Assembly: GCA_016779985.1 (NCBI GenBank)
Contig: JADHMP010000012.1
Span: 1 to 64,000, forward strand
Length of the DNA: 64,000 nucleotides
Reading direction: 5' to 3'
DNA from: JADHMP01 sp016779985
GTDB taxonomy: Bacteria; Bacteroidota; Bacteroidia; Flavobacteriales; Flavobacteriaceae
A program made the translations under genes and the position numbers. The first letter of the stretch is position 1. Each line of letters opens with the position of its first letter. This document shows positions 51,015-59,812 of this stretch, piece by piece. The notes under the pieces are model-generated. The model saw only the letters and a list, made by a program, of their open reading frames with translations, did not search any database and was not told the origin of the DNA.

Positions 51015-51797
51015 ATGAAGTTGAAAAAAAGTATCTATTACGGATTTTTGCTGTTGCTCTTTCTTGTTTTAGAGTCTTGCAAGTCTACCAAATTATTTCC
51101 TGCTGACACACCCAAAAAAAATGTTGATTTTGCTACTCTGACAAGCCAATTACAACGCGTTCAACCAAGCATATCAAATTTAACAGCGAGGATAAAGGCA
51201 CAATACAATGATGGAAAAAGAAAGCAACAAATCATTGTTCAACTTCGAATGGCTTCTCAAAAAAAGATTTGGATGAGTGCCACAATGCTCGTCCCGATTG
51301 CCAAGCTACTGATAGAACAGGATCAAGTTTCGTTTTATGAAAAATTTCAAAAGACCTACTTCCAAGGAGATTTTAATTTGATTAATGCCCCTCTAGGGAC
51401 CCGATTAAACCTCGAACAACTAGAACAACTTTTTTTAGCCAAACCTCTAGTGCCTTTATCGAAGGGAGATTGGAAATTAATTTCCCATCCTGAGGACTAT
51501 GTGCTTGTTTCAAAAGTTAAAAAAAGCCCGATTTCCATCACCTTATTTTTTGACAGCAGTACCTTTCTGCTAAAAGAGCAACGTGTACTTATTCCTGGAA
51601 CAGCAAATACATTAAGTATAAAATATGAAAACCACACACGCGTTAACGATCAATATTTTCCTCAAAAAATAGTAATCTCCTTTTTTGACGGTAAACAACT
51701 TCAACAACTCGATTTAGAATTCTCAAGAATCACATTGCCCAAAGAGTTAACCTTTCCGTTTGCGATTCCAAAAGGCTACAAAGAATTAGAATTATGA
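51015..51797 (+). CDS. DUF4292 lipoprotein
   Basis: 260 residues from ATG 51015, where a lipoprotein signal begins (LLLLFLVLESCKSTK, Cys22). The in-frame start at 50985 overlaps dut and is unlikely. The mature part resembles the LolA/LolB-like DUF4292 family (LRMASQKKIWMSATMLVPIAKLLI, YFPQKIVISFFDGK). It is probably on the outer membrane and may handle lipids or lipoproteins. Overlaps the EnvC-like gene by ATGA. Confidence 0.85.
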   Translation: MKLKKSIYYGFLLLLFLVLESCKSTKLFPADTPKKNVDFATLTSQLQRVQPSISNLTARIKAQYNDGKRKQQIIVQLRMASQKKIWMSATMLVPIAKLLIEQDQVSFYEKFQKTYFQGDFNLINAPLGTRLNLEQLEQLFLAKPLVPLSKGDWKLISHPEDYVLVSKVKKSPISITLFFDSSTFLLKEQRVLIPGTANTLSIKYENHTRVNDQYFPQKIVISFFDGKQLQQLDLEFSRITLPKELTFPFAIPKGYKELEL

Positions 51798-53014
51798 GAA
51801 TTGGGCTGCCAACATTGTGGCTTTTTATTTTACTTTCTTTTTCTGCCTCAGCCCAAAGACCAAATAATGAGCAACAGCAAAAGCTAGAAGCTCAAAAACT
51901 TCGCTTACAAAAAGAGATTAAACAAATCAATCAATTGCTTTTTAAAAACAGAAAGCAGAAAAAGTCAGTTTTGAGTGAAGTAGAAGATATTGATGTAAAA
52001 TTACAACTACGTGAAGAACTAATTAAAGTTAACAATCAACAAGCAAATGTTATTAATCGAAGAGTACGCATCAACGAAAAGGAAATAGCAGATCAACGAA
52101 AAGAATTAGAAAATCTGAAAAAAGATTATGCCCGAATGATTTTAGAATCATATGAAAGTAAATCACTTCAAAGCAGGCTGCTTTTTTTGTTTTCATCGGA
52201 GAGCTTTTTACAAGCTTTTAAGCGGATTCAATACCTGAAGCAATATGCTATATTTAGAAGAAAACAAGGGCTTTCTATTGCAAAAAAGACGCAGCTACTA
52301 CAGGAACTAAATAAAACTTTATTAGTACAAAAAGACAAATTAGAGGCTATAGTTTCAGAGAATAAAAAGGAACAAGAAATACTCTTAAATGATCAACAAC
52401 AGCAACAACGCTTGATAAAATCTTTACGGCGAACGGAGCGAAATCTAGCGGCTCAAATCAATAAAAAACAGGCACAAGCAAAAGCGATTGATAAAGAAAT
52501 CGATCGGTTAATTAGAGAAGCAATTGCAGCCGCGAATGAAACAGCTGGAAGCAAAAATAGAAGTAGTTTTGAGCTGACCCCTGAAGCTAAATTGATTGCC
52601 GCCAATTTTGAATCAAACAAAGGACGCTTACCGTGGCCATTAGAAGAAGGAGTGGTAGTACAGGGTTTTGGAAGACATCCACACCCAGTTGTCAAAACGA
52701 CAATTGTTCAAAGTAACGGTGTCACTATTGCTACAAAGGCAAACGCTCCTGTACGTTCAGTTTTTGAGGGCGAAGTGATGTCGATTGTCACCTTTAAAGG
52801 AAGTAACCCTTTTGTATTAATACGTCATGGAAACTACATAACTGCTTATAAAGATTTAGGTAAAGTGTATGTGAAAAAAGGAGATAAGGTTTTAGCCAAA
52901 CAAGAAATAGGAGCTGTTTTTACGAATCCCCAAACGGGAAAATCTCAACTTCAGTTTAGTATTTTCAAAAACAACGCACCACAAAATCCTAAAAGTTGGG
53001 TTTATAGGATGTGA
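51794..53014 (+). CDS. EnvC-like murein hydrolase activator (degenerate M23 domain)
   Basis: 406 residues: signal peptide (to about 20), a long coiled coil (about 25-250) and a C-terminal LytM domain (about 275-406). The zinc ligands of active M23 enzymes are missing: the His/Asp motif reads IVQSNGVTIATK and the H-x-H position reads LQFSIFK. It should therefore activate amidases like EnvC, not cut itself. The division or cell-separation role is inferred. Confidence 0.88.
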   Translation: MRIGLPTLWLFILLSFSASAQRPNNEQQQKLEAQKLRLQKEIKQINQLLFKNRKQKKSVLSEVEDIDVKLQLREELIKVNNQQANVINRRVRINEKEIADQRKELENLKKDYARMILESYESKSLQSRLLFLFSSESFLQAFKRIQYLKQYAIFRRKQGLSIAKKTQLLQELNKTLLVQKDKLEAIVSENKKEQEILLNDQQQQQRLIKSLRRTERNLAAQINKKQAQAKAIDKEIDRLIREAIAAANETAGSKNRSSFELTPEAKLIAANFESNKGRLPWPLEEGVVVQGFGRHPHPVVKTTIVQSNGVTIATKANAPVRSVFEGEVMSIVTFKGSNPFVLIRHGNYITAYKDLGKVYVKKGDKVLAKQEIGAVFTNPQTGKSQLQFSIFKNNAPQNPKSWVYRM

Positions 53015-53018
53015 TGTA

Positions 53019-54014
53019 TTATTCTTCCAAATACCAAACTTCTTCTTCCTGCGCATTTTTAACAAAAGAAAGCAAATTGTATGCTTTGCGTTTTGAAGTA
53101 AAACGGCCAAAAGCAACTCTATATAGCCCGTCAGGGCTTTCTTTAGCGAGTTCCGCATCATATCCGTTTGCTCTCAGTTGAGCAATCAAATTGTTTGCAT
53201 TGTCAAGAGACCGAAAAGAACCCGCAATGACACTGTAGTATTTTTCATCTGAAAACACAACATCATCATTAGATAGGGGAGCCCTTCCTGTAGCTTCTGC
53301 AGCAACAGATACAGCCCCCAAGGTGCCTAAATCAAAAGTTGCTTCTTGAACATTTTTTTTGATTTTTTCCTGTGCCAACTCTTGTTGCTTTATTTTTTCA
53401 TGAGTTACATAATTTTGCCCGAAATAATAAGCGCCAGCGATCAAAACGGCGGCCACAACACCTACCAAGGCATAACGCATTTTGGGGCTTTTGTTTTCAT
53501 TTGTTAGATTTTCATCGTTTCCATCGGGCTCGAACATTAAATCATCATTGTTTGAATTTTCCATAATTGAAATAATTTTAGGGGTTTCTGATTGAATAGA
53601 AATAAATAAAGGGCTTCTTTGGAAGTTTGGTAATCCAAATGCCTGAGTGTTGAAATTTATTTTACCCAAAGGTAAAAAGTGCCATTTTTTATCAGGGCTA
53701 AGTTGCATTTCACCCACACCAGGAAAACGCAAAACTTGTGTTTGTATTCTTTTTTTCCACAGACTTGCTTCTTTTTCAATTTTACGAAGCGCCTGTTCAT
53801 AACTAATAGCCTCTTTTTGTGCATAATAATGAGCTAAAATACCATCGTTGGTAGACAACAAACGATTGAATAGAATTTCTTTCCTAGGAGGGAAAAAAGC
53901 TCCGTCATTTGTTACTGTAGCATGATTAGTTCGTGTCAAAAAAGCCCCAAAATTGGGCACCGTGACACATTCGTGCTGGTATAAAAGTTCTTTGATATAC
54001 TGATAAAGAAGCAT
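53019..54014 (-). CDS. HU-like/SPOR domain membrane protein
   Basis: 331 residues. An N-terminal HU/CCDC81-like part (YIKELLYQHECVTVPNFGAFLTRTNHA) precedes a hydrophobic helix (about 182-202). The C-terminal SPOR domain (about 255-331, with YYSVIAGSFRSLDNANNLIAQLRANGYDAEL and YRVAFGRF) should bind denuded septal peptidoglycan. This architecture is frequent in Bacteroidota. The ATG follows TATTTTTG by 4 bp, so the mRNA is probably leaderless. Convergent with the EnvC-like gene. Confidence 0.85.
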   Translation of the reverse strand: MLLYQYIKELLYQHECVTVPNFGAFLTRTNHATVTNDGAFFPPRKEILFNRLLSTNDGILAHYYAQKEAISYEQALRKIEKEASLWKKRIQTQVLRFPGVGEMQLSPDKKWHFLPLGKINFNTQAFGLPNFQRSPLFISIQSETPKIISIMENSNNDDLMFEPDGNDENLTNENKSPKMRYALVGVVAAVLIAGAYYFGQNYVTHEKIKQQELAQEKIKKNVQEATFDLGTLGAVSVAAEATGRAPLSNDDVVFSDEKYYSVIAGSFRSLDNANNLIAQLRANGYDAELAKESPDGLYRVAFGRFTSKRKAYNLLSFVKNAQEEEVWYLEE

Positions 54015-54018
54015 ACAT

Positions 54019-54026
54019 CAAAAATA
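54019..54026 (-). promoter_or_regulatory. -7 promoter element TATTTTTG, start codon 4 bp downstream
   Basis: Minus-strand exact match followed by ATGT and then ATG. Confidence 0.5.
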
Positions 54027-54102
54027 CTAAATTTATGCCAACATAATTTCTTTTGAAAAAAGACTACTAGTATTTTTAGTATTTTAAATAAAATTTTGCC
54101 CC

Positions 54103-55206
54103 TTGAATGCTTTAGAAGCCTATTTGTTTTTACGATATCTTCCTGGAATAGGGCCAGTAAAAGAGCAAAAATTGCTCAGCCATTTTAAGACTCCATCAGC
54201 TATATTTGAGGCTTCAGAAAGTGATCTTTTGAAGATTGAGGGACTGGGAAGTATTCACACAAAAGCTATTCAAAATTGGAGAAAGTACAAACCTCAGGTT
54301 CAACAACAAATAGACCTCATTGCAAAGCACCAAATTTAAACCTTGTTTTGGGGTGCTGAAAACTATCCAGAGACATTAGCATTTTGCCCTGATGCACCAG
54401 CAGTATTATTTTATAGGGGTAATCTAGATGTAGCTAGAAAAAGAAAAATAATAAGTGTGGTTGGTACTCGATCTCATACGCGCTATGGCGAAGAGATGTG
54501 TAAAATGATTATACAAAATTTGGCCCCATACGATCCTATCATATGTTCTGGTTTTGCTTATGGCATTGATATTGTGGCTCACAAAGCTGCTTTAGCCAAT
54601 GGCTTAAACACCATAGCTTGTTTAGCACACGGTTTTAATACACTATATCCCAAAGAACACAAAAAATATCAAAATCAGATTGAAAAGCAAGGCGCCTTTT
54701 TTTCAGACTGTTTGTTTGGAGAAACGATAGAAAAAGGAAGTTTTCCTCGTAGAAATAGAATCATAGCCGGGCTAGGACATTTAACTTTAGTTATTGAATC
54801 AGCCTCTAAGGGAGGTAGCATGAACACGGCAGATTTGGCCAATCAATATGGGAGGGAAATATTTGCGCTTCCAGGAAAGGTTTCTGATGCTAAAAGCAGG
54901 GGTTGCAATTTGCTTATAAAACAACAAAAAGCAACCTTATTCTTTGATATTGAACAACTTTTAGAGAGCCTTCAACTCCTTAAAGAATCAAAACCAAAAA
55001 AACCAACTCAAAGAAAGCTTTTTATTTCATTAACTGAAGAAGAGCAAAAAGTCTTTGCTGCATTTCAAGATGGCGAACGAAAGCATCTTGATTTGCTTGC
55101 TGCTGAGTTAAAATGGGAGATTGGCAAAGTGGCAAGTCTGTTAATGATTCTCGAGATGAAAGGTCTAATTTTAGCCCACCAAGGGAAATATTTTGAAGTG
55201 ATTTAA
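54103..55206 (+). pseudogene. dprA: dprA, interrupted by one in-frame TAA
   Basis: DNA-processing protein A binds ssDNA and loads RecA in natural transformation. The gene is open in one frame over its full length except for TAA at 54337-54339. Part 1 (79 residues from a TTG start) is the helix-hairpin-helix/SAM-like domain with LPGIGPVKEQKLL and IEGLGSIHTKAI. After the stop come T, L and FWGAENYPETLAF, continuing the normal DprA sequence. A single base change such as AAA to TAA explains it. It could be a recent knock-out, a sequence error or a working split gene. Confidence 0.75.
54343..55206 (+). CDS. DprA Rossmann-fold and C-terminal domains, possible separate product
   Basis: 287 residues from a TTG one codon after the interrupting stop. 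All key parts of the nucleic-acid-binding Rossmann domain remain: VVGTRSHTRYGEEM, CSGFAYGIDIVAHKAAL, FPRRNRIIAGL and ESASKGGSMNTADLA. A winged-helix-like C-terminus follows (EEQKVFAAFQDGERKHLDLLA). Some bacterial DprA proteins lack the N-terminal SAM domain, so this part could work alone if reinitiation occurs. The 3' end overlaps trpS by 4 bp. Confidence 0.65.
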   Translation: MFWGAENYPETLAFCPDAPAVLFYRGNLDVARKRKIISVVGTRSHTRYGEEMCKMIIQNLAPYDPIICSGFAYGIDIVAHKAALANGLNTIACLAHGFNTLYPKEHKKYQNQIEKQGAFFSDCLFGETIEKGSFPRRNRIIAGLGHLTLVIESASKGGSMNTADLANQYGREIFALPGKVSDAKSRGCNLLIKQQKATLFFDIEQLLESLQLLKESKPKKPTQRKLFISLTEEEQKVFAAFQDGERKHLDLLAAELKWEIGKVASLLMILEMKGLILAHQGKYFEVI

Positions 55207-56171
55207 TACCCAATTTTGCTTCTGACTCTTAATAAGACCTCTTGGGCAACTGCTCTTGCTTTATCAGCACCTTTAACGAGTGCTATTTGCACCTCTTCAG
55301 GGTTTTGGACATAATAGTCGAAGGTTTTTCTTTCTTTCCTGAAATGAGTCAGGAGAAGTTCAAAAAGGGCTGTTTTTGCATGCCCATAGCCCATGCCGGC
55401 ATTTTGATATCTAGCACGTAATGCTTTTGATTCATCCTCAGAGGCGATCAGTTGAAAGAGTTGAAAAACCGTACATGAATCGGGGTCTTTAGGATCCTCT
55501 AATGGGGTACTGTCCGTTTGAATTTGCATAATTTGTTTACGCAATTGCTTTTCAGGCAAAAAAATGTTAACAGTATTGTTTTTGGATTTACTCATTTTTT
55601 GACCGTCCGTCCCAGGAATATATTGTTTATTTTCCTGAATTTTAGCTTGAGGTAGCACAAAAGTGTCTCCCATTTGATGATTGAATCGAGCAGCTACATC
55701 ACGAGTAATTTCTATATGTTGTAATTGATCTTTCCCTACAGGGACAACTTCAGCGTCGTAAAGTAAAATATCCGCAGCCATGAGCATCGGATAAGAAAAC
55801 AACCCGGCATTGATATCAGATAATGAGTCAGACTTATCTTTAAAAGAATGTGCCAGTGTGAGGCGTTGATAGGGAAAAAAGCAATTCAAATACCAAGCAA
55901 GTTCAGTGACTTCACTCACATCACTCTGTCGATAGAAATGTGTTTTTTCAATATCTAAACCACAGGCTAGCCAGGCGGCTGCTGTGGAAAAAGTATTTTC
56001 TCTAAGGGTGTTCCCATTTTTGATTTGCGTCAAAGAATGCAAATCAGCGATAAACAAGAAAGAATCGTTTTCTTCAGCTTTCGACAGGGCAATGGCAGGC
56101 AAAACAGCCCCTAGTAAATTTCCTAAATGAGGGATTCCCGTTGATTGCACCCCAGTTAAAATTCTTGCCAT
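55203..56171 (-). CDS. trpS: Tryptophanyl-tRNA synthetase
   Basis: 322 residues, class I synthetase. The HIGH-type motif reads TGIPHLGNLLGA, the KMSKS motif GQKMSKSKNNTV. Other conserved parts are FLFIADLHSLT, YPMLMAADILLYDAEVVPVGKDQLQHIE. Its stop overlaps the end of dprA on the other strand by 4 bp. Confidence 0.97.
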   Translation of the reverse strand: MARILTGVQSTGIPHLGNLLGAVLPAIALSKAEENDSFLFIADLHSLTQIKNGNTLRENTFSTAAAWLACGLDIEKTHFYRQSDVSEVTELAWYLNCFFPYQRLTLAHSFKDKSDSLSDINAGLFSYPMLMAADILLYDAEVVPVGKDQLQHIEITRDVAARFNHQMGDTFVLPQAKIQENKQYIPGTDGQKMSKSKNNTVNIFLPEKQLRKQIMQIQTDSTPLEDPKDPDSCTVFQLFQLIASEDESKALRARYQNAGMGYGHAKTALFELLLTHFRKERKTFDYYVQNPEEVQIALVKGADKARAVAQEVLLRVRSKIGY

Positions 56172-56186
56172 TTAAACAAATTTTGA

Positions 56187-56194
56187 CAAAGGTA
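56187..56194 (-). promoter_or_regulatory. -7 promoter element TACCTTTG for trpS
   Basis: Minus-strand exact match, 15 bp before the trpS ATG. Confidence 0.6.
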
Positions 56195-56275
56195 AGATTC
56201 CTCAATTGGGAGTACAACTATTTCTTCACCTAAAGATTATCAAGTACTATTCAGGAATGCTTCTATTTAGTTTTC

Positions 56276-56283
56276 TACATTTG
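56276..56283 (+). promoter_or_regulatory. -7 promoter element TACATTTG for the acyltransferase gene
   Basis: Plus-strand exact match, 40 bp before the ATG at 56324. Confidence 0.5.
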
Positions 56284-56323
56284 TTAAAATGGGAATCCAA
56301 CTATTATTGAAGAGTACCAACTA

Positions 56324-57103
56324 ATGAAAAAAACACTTCTTGTTTTATGGCGCATCTGGTTCTACTTGTTGACTGCCATTCCTGTTATCCTTTTATTTCC
56401 AATATTAGCAATAGCCCTATTTTTCCCCAATGGCTATTGGTTTTTATTTTGGATTGCTCGTAATATTTGGTCTCCTTTTGTGCTTTTAGGAACAGGTTTT
56501 TGGATTAAACGCACCAATAGTATTCCCGAGTTGAAATCTACCTCTATAATTATTGCCAATCATACAAGTTATATTGATATTTTTATCATGTTTAGACTTT
56601 TTAAAAAACCTTTTGTCTTTGTTGGAAAAAAGGAATTAGTCAAAATTCCAATTTTTGGTTATTTGTATAAACGTGCGGCTATAATGGTTAACCGATCTGA
56701 TAAAAAAAGCCGTTTTGCGGTTTATGGGTTTGCAAACAAAGTGATCGCCAAAGGATATAGTATTTGTATTTTTCCAGAACAAGACTATGTGGATGAGTCA
56801 ATTTTATTGAATCCTTTTAAAAGAGGGGCTTTTAAGATGGCGATTACAAATCAATTACCCATACTTCCACTTGTCTTTTATGATTGCAAGCGAAAATTTC
56901 CTTGGTACACTAGTTATGGTTATCCAGGGTCACTTCGTGTTAAAGCACTACCTAAAATAGAAGCAGAAATCCTAAAAGAGGAAGACCTAGAAAAACTTAT
57001 GAAGGCGACTCATCAGAAAGTAAAAAAAGTATTATTAGAAGATGAAAAAAAGACAGCACTTCAAGCGATTGATTTGTGGCAAAAAATCAGCTCATCGGCC
57101 TAA
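56324..57103 (+). CDS. PlsC-like 1-acyl-glycerol-3-phosphate acyltransferase
   Basis: 259 residues. Two hydrophobic N-terminal helices (about 8-50) precede the acyltransferase domain. The catalytic N-H-x4-D motif is ANHTSYIDIF, then FVGKKELVKIPIFGYLYKRAAIMVNR, and the glycerophosphate-binding motif is a variant, FPEQDYVDE in place of FPEGTR. It probably makes phosphatidic acid or acylates a related lysolipid. It overlaps the pabC-like gene by 17 bp at the 3' end. Confidence 0.9.
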   Translation: MKKTLLVLWRIWFYLLTAIPVILLFPILAIALFFPNGYWFLFWIARNIWSPFVLLGTGFWIKRTNSIPELKSTSIIIANHTSYIDIFIMFRLFKKPFVFVGKKELVKIPIFGYLYKRAAIMVNRSDKKSRFAVYGFANKVIAKGYSICIFPEQDYVDESILLNPFKRGAFKMAITNQLPILPLVFYDCKRKFPWYTSYGYPGSLRVKALPKIEAEILKEEDLEKLMKATHQKVKKVLLEDEKKTALQAIDLWQKISSSA

Positions 57104-57722
57104 TATTTGCTACACTATAGCAAGAATCTGTCTCAAAATCGCGTAGTGCATTAATCATTTTAAAGACTTCAAATTCCGTATAGTTTTCTAAGCTTATGGG
57201 GGTAGAACTGATTTTTCCCTGAGCTAGCAATCGGGCACGAGCGGTGCCTTCCAGAAGCGGTTTATCTGGTGTAAACCAGCCCCCATTTTTCCTAAAAGCT
57301 ATATTCCCATAAGAAGTATCTGTTAACAACCCATTTCTAACTATTAAGACATCATCAGCATCGCCTCGCTTTTGATATAATTCGCTTAGAAGGACTCTGT
57401 CTTCCCATTTTAATTCATAATTAATAGCATTATGTTCAACCAACTGAAGGTGAGCAATAGGGCTAAAAGCGTAGTTACTAAAACGCCATTCTCTTTGATT
57501 TTCATTATATGAAATGCGCAATTTAACCTTCCCTTTCTGATAAGCGTTAGGAATGTCAATGCCTTCTAAAAGGGGTTTTACAGGAGGCCTTTTAAAATAG
57601 GTTATGAAAGATTTAACATATCTCTTCTCGTGCCAAGAGGCGTGTTGCACTTGGCCATCTATGACACCTATTGACTCAAACAGTGGGAATGTAGATTTTT
57701 TTAAATAGTTCTTCATATTCAT
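57087..57722 (-). CDS. Class IV aminotransferase-like protein (PabC-like)
   Basis: 211 residues. PLP fold type IV features are the Lys in NYELKWEDRVLLSEL and the motif LLTDTSYGNIAFRKNGGWFTP, then LLEGTARARLL. Next to pabB it probably acts as 4-amino-4-deoxychorismate lyase, giving 4-aminobenzoate for folate. Its first 47 bp overlap the 3' end of pabB in another frame. Typical family proteins begin close to FPLFESI, so a later start is possible. Confidence 0.85.
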   Translation of the reverse strand: MNMKNYLKKSTFPLFESIGVIDGQVQHASWHEKRYVKSFITYFKRPPVKPLLEGIDIPNAYQKGKVKLRISYNENQREWRFSNYAFSPIAHLQLVEHNAINYELKWEDRVLLSELYQKRGDADDVLIVRNGLLTDTSYGNIAFRKNGGWFTPDKPLLEGTARARLLAQGKISSTPISLENYTEFEVFKMINALRDFETDSCYSVANIRPMS

Positions 57723-58638
57723 CTTCTAAGGTACTTAGGTGCGTAATGCCACCCCCACTTCTGTAATAATAAAATTGGTCCTGCTTTTCGATAAAACGAA
57801 TATTCACAGCACTTTCTAGTTTACGCCCGTCAAAAAGACCAAACACACCTGTATAATACCCGCGAGGGTTCTGCTCAACTTCCTTAATCAGTGCTGTCGT
57901 TTTTAATTTTGGAGCCCCTGTAATAGATCCTGCAGGCAATAGTTTCATCAAAAGGTCACCTCCGTTCTCTTTCCAATTAGGTGGCAAAGTTCCTCTAATT
58001 TCTGAACTGGTTTGCAATAGTTTTCCTTGAGTTGTTGAAATGGTTTCAACATATCTAAACTGTTTTACCTGCACGTTTTTGGCAATTTGTGAAAGGTCAT
58101 TTCGAATTAAGTCTACAATAGTATTGTGCTCCAATTGCTCCTTTTGATTTTCTCTTAGGCGTTCACTGGCATTAGGAATAGAGGCGTCTATGGTTCCCTT
58201 CATGGGGAAGGCTGCAATTTCATCCCCTTCAATTTTGATAAAGCACTCTGGAGAAAACAAAACAAATTGGTTTTTTAAGTAAAGTTTATAAGGAGCATTA
58301 ACACCATAAAAGATATCTTCAAGACTGTTTTTTAGCTTTATTTCTGTGGGGAAGGTGAGATTAACCAAAAAAGAATCTCCGCGATAAATGCCTTTATATA
58401 CTCTTTCAAATGCAGATTTATAGTTTTCAAAAGGGAGTCTTTTTTTTTCAAGATTACTTAAGCCCACCTTCGGAGGTTTTGGCACATTAGTTTCACCCTT
58501 AACATTGAAAAACAAACCATTATTTGCTGCTTCATCAAGAGTGTAGAGTAAAGGTTTCTTAAATTCATAGTCAATGAGAAAGACAAAGGGGACCTTTTGT
58601 GTTAACCAGTTTGAAAATTGCTGACGAAATGCTTGCAA
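57676..58638 (-). CDS. pabB: Aminodeoxychorismate synthase component I-like (PabB)
   Basis: 320 residues, chorismate-binding domain. Conserved parts are YKSAFERVYKGIYRGDSFLVNLTFP, FSPECFIKIEGDEIAAFPMKGT with the active-site Lys, EHNTIVDLIRNDLSQIAK, LLPAGSITGAPKLKT and GYYTGVFGLFDG. With a glutamine amidotransferase it makes aminodeoxychorismate. It is shorter than full PabB because the N-terminal variable domain is reduced. The pabC-like gene overlaps its end. Confidence 0.9.
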   Translation of the reverse strand: MQAFRQQFSNWLTQKVPFVFLIDYEFKKPLLYTLDEAANNGLFFNVKGETNVPKPPKVGLSNLEKKRLPFENYKSAFERVYKGIYRGDSFLVNLTFPTEIKLKNSLEDIFYGVNAPYKLYLKNQFVLFSPECFIKIEGDEIAAFPMKGTIDASIPNASERLRENQKEQLEHNTIVDLIRNDLSQIAKNVQVKQFRYVETISTTQGKLLQTSSEIRGTLPPNWKENGGDLLMKLLPAGSITGAPKLKTTALIKEVEQNPRGYYTGVFGLFDGRKLESAVNIRFIEKQDQFYYYRSGGGITHLSTLEDEYEELFKKIYIPTV

Positions 58639-58653
58639 CGGTGCAGCGCTTTA

Positions 58654-59664
58654 TTATGAAGAGAGAGACTTTAATGTTTCTCTAATTTTGACTTCTAATT
58701 CCTCCATGAGTTCTGGGTTATCAGCCAAGAGTTGTTTCACTGCATCCCTACCTTGACCTAGCTTGGTGTCGTTATAACTAAACCAAGAACCACTTTTTTT
58801 GATGATTTCATAATTCACACCTAAGTCAATTATTTCTCCTATTTTAGAAATGCCCTCACCAAACATAATGTCAAATTCAGTAGTTTTAAAAGGGGGAGCG
58901 ACTTTATTTTTAACCACTTTAACCCTTGTTTTGTTACCAAGCACTTCTGCATCTGCCCCTTTAATTTGAGTAGAGCGTCGGATATCTAAACGAACAGAAG
59001 CATAAAACTTCAAGGCATTTCCACCAGTGGTAGTTTCAGGATTTCCAAACATGACTCCAATTTTCTCTCGCAATTGATTGATAAAAAAGACTGTACACTG
59101 CGTTTTGCTAATAGAACCGGTCAATTTCCGAAGGGCCTGAGACATCAATCGCGCGTGAAGCCCCATTTTGGAATCACCCATTTCACCCTCAATTTCACTC
59201 TTTGGGGTTAGTGCGGCAACAGAATCTATCACCACCAAATCAATAGCTCCTGAGCGTATTAAATTGTCAGTTATTTCGAGTGCTTGCTCACCATTATCGG
59301 GTTGTGAAATGATTAGTTCAGCCACATCAATACCTAATTTCTCAGCATAAAAACGATCAAAAGCATGCTCAGCATCAATAAAAGCGGCAATACCCCCTTG
59401 TTTTTGACATTGGGCAATCGCATGAAGCGTAAGTGTTGTTTTTCCTGAAGATTCTGGACCATAAATTTCAATGATTCGACCACGAGGATACCCACCTACC
59501 CCTAATGCAATGTCTAAACCAAGCGAACCCGAGGGGATGGCGTCAATTTCATCAACAATCGCTTCATCACCCAGTTTCATTACGGCTCCTTTTCCATACG
59601 TTTTGTCTAGCTTATCAAGGGTTAGTTGTAAAGCTTTTAATTTTCCTTTCTTTTCGTCTGCCAT
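58654..59664 (-). CDS. recA: Recombinase RecA
   Basis: 336 residues. Walker A GPESSGKTTL, the ALEITDNLIRSGAIDLVVIDSVAALTP region, ARLMSQALRKLTG and loop L2 GNPETTTGGNALKFYASVRLDIRR are all standard. It catalyses homologous pairing and SOS activation. It lies 15 bp downstream of pabB's opposite end (same strand), with a near-consensus TATTTTAG before its ATG. The neighbouring dprA is normally a RecA loader. Confidence 0.98.
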   Translation of the reverse strand: MADEKKGKLKALQLTLDKLDKTYGKGAVMKLGDEAIVDEIDAIPSGSLGLDIALGVGGYPRGRIIEIYGPESSGKTTLTLHAIAQCQKQGGIAAFIDAEHAFDRFYAEKLGIDVAELIISQPDNGEQALEITDNLIRSGAIDLVVIDSVAALTPKSEIEGEMGDSKMGLHARLMSQALRKLTGSISKTQCTVFFINQLREKIGVMFGNPETTTGGNALKFYASVRLDIRRSTQIKGADAEVLGNKTRVKVVKNKVAPPFKTTEFDIMFGEGISKIGEIIDLGVNYEIIKKSGSWFSYNDTKLGQGRDAVKQLLADNPELMEELEVKIRETLKSLSS

Positions 59665-59812
59665 GATCTTAAAAATTGATTGCTACTAAAATACCAAATT
59701 CTCTCTATTCAACAGGGGTTCATTTAGGGGTTTATTAACAAGTTTTAGAAGTCAAATCAAGCTTAGATCATGAAAAGAAGTATATTACATTGTATTCATA
59801 AAAAATCTTAGC

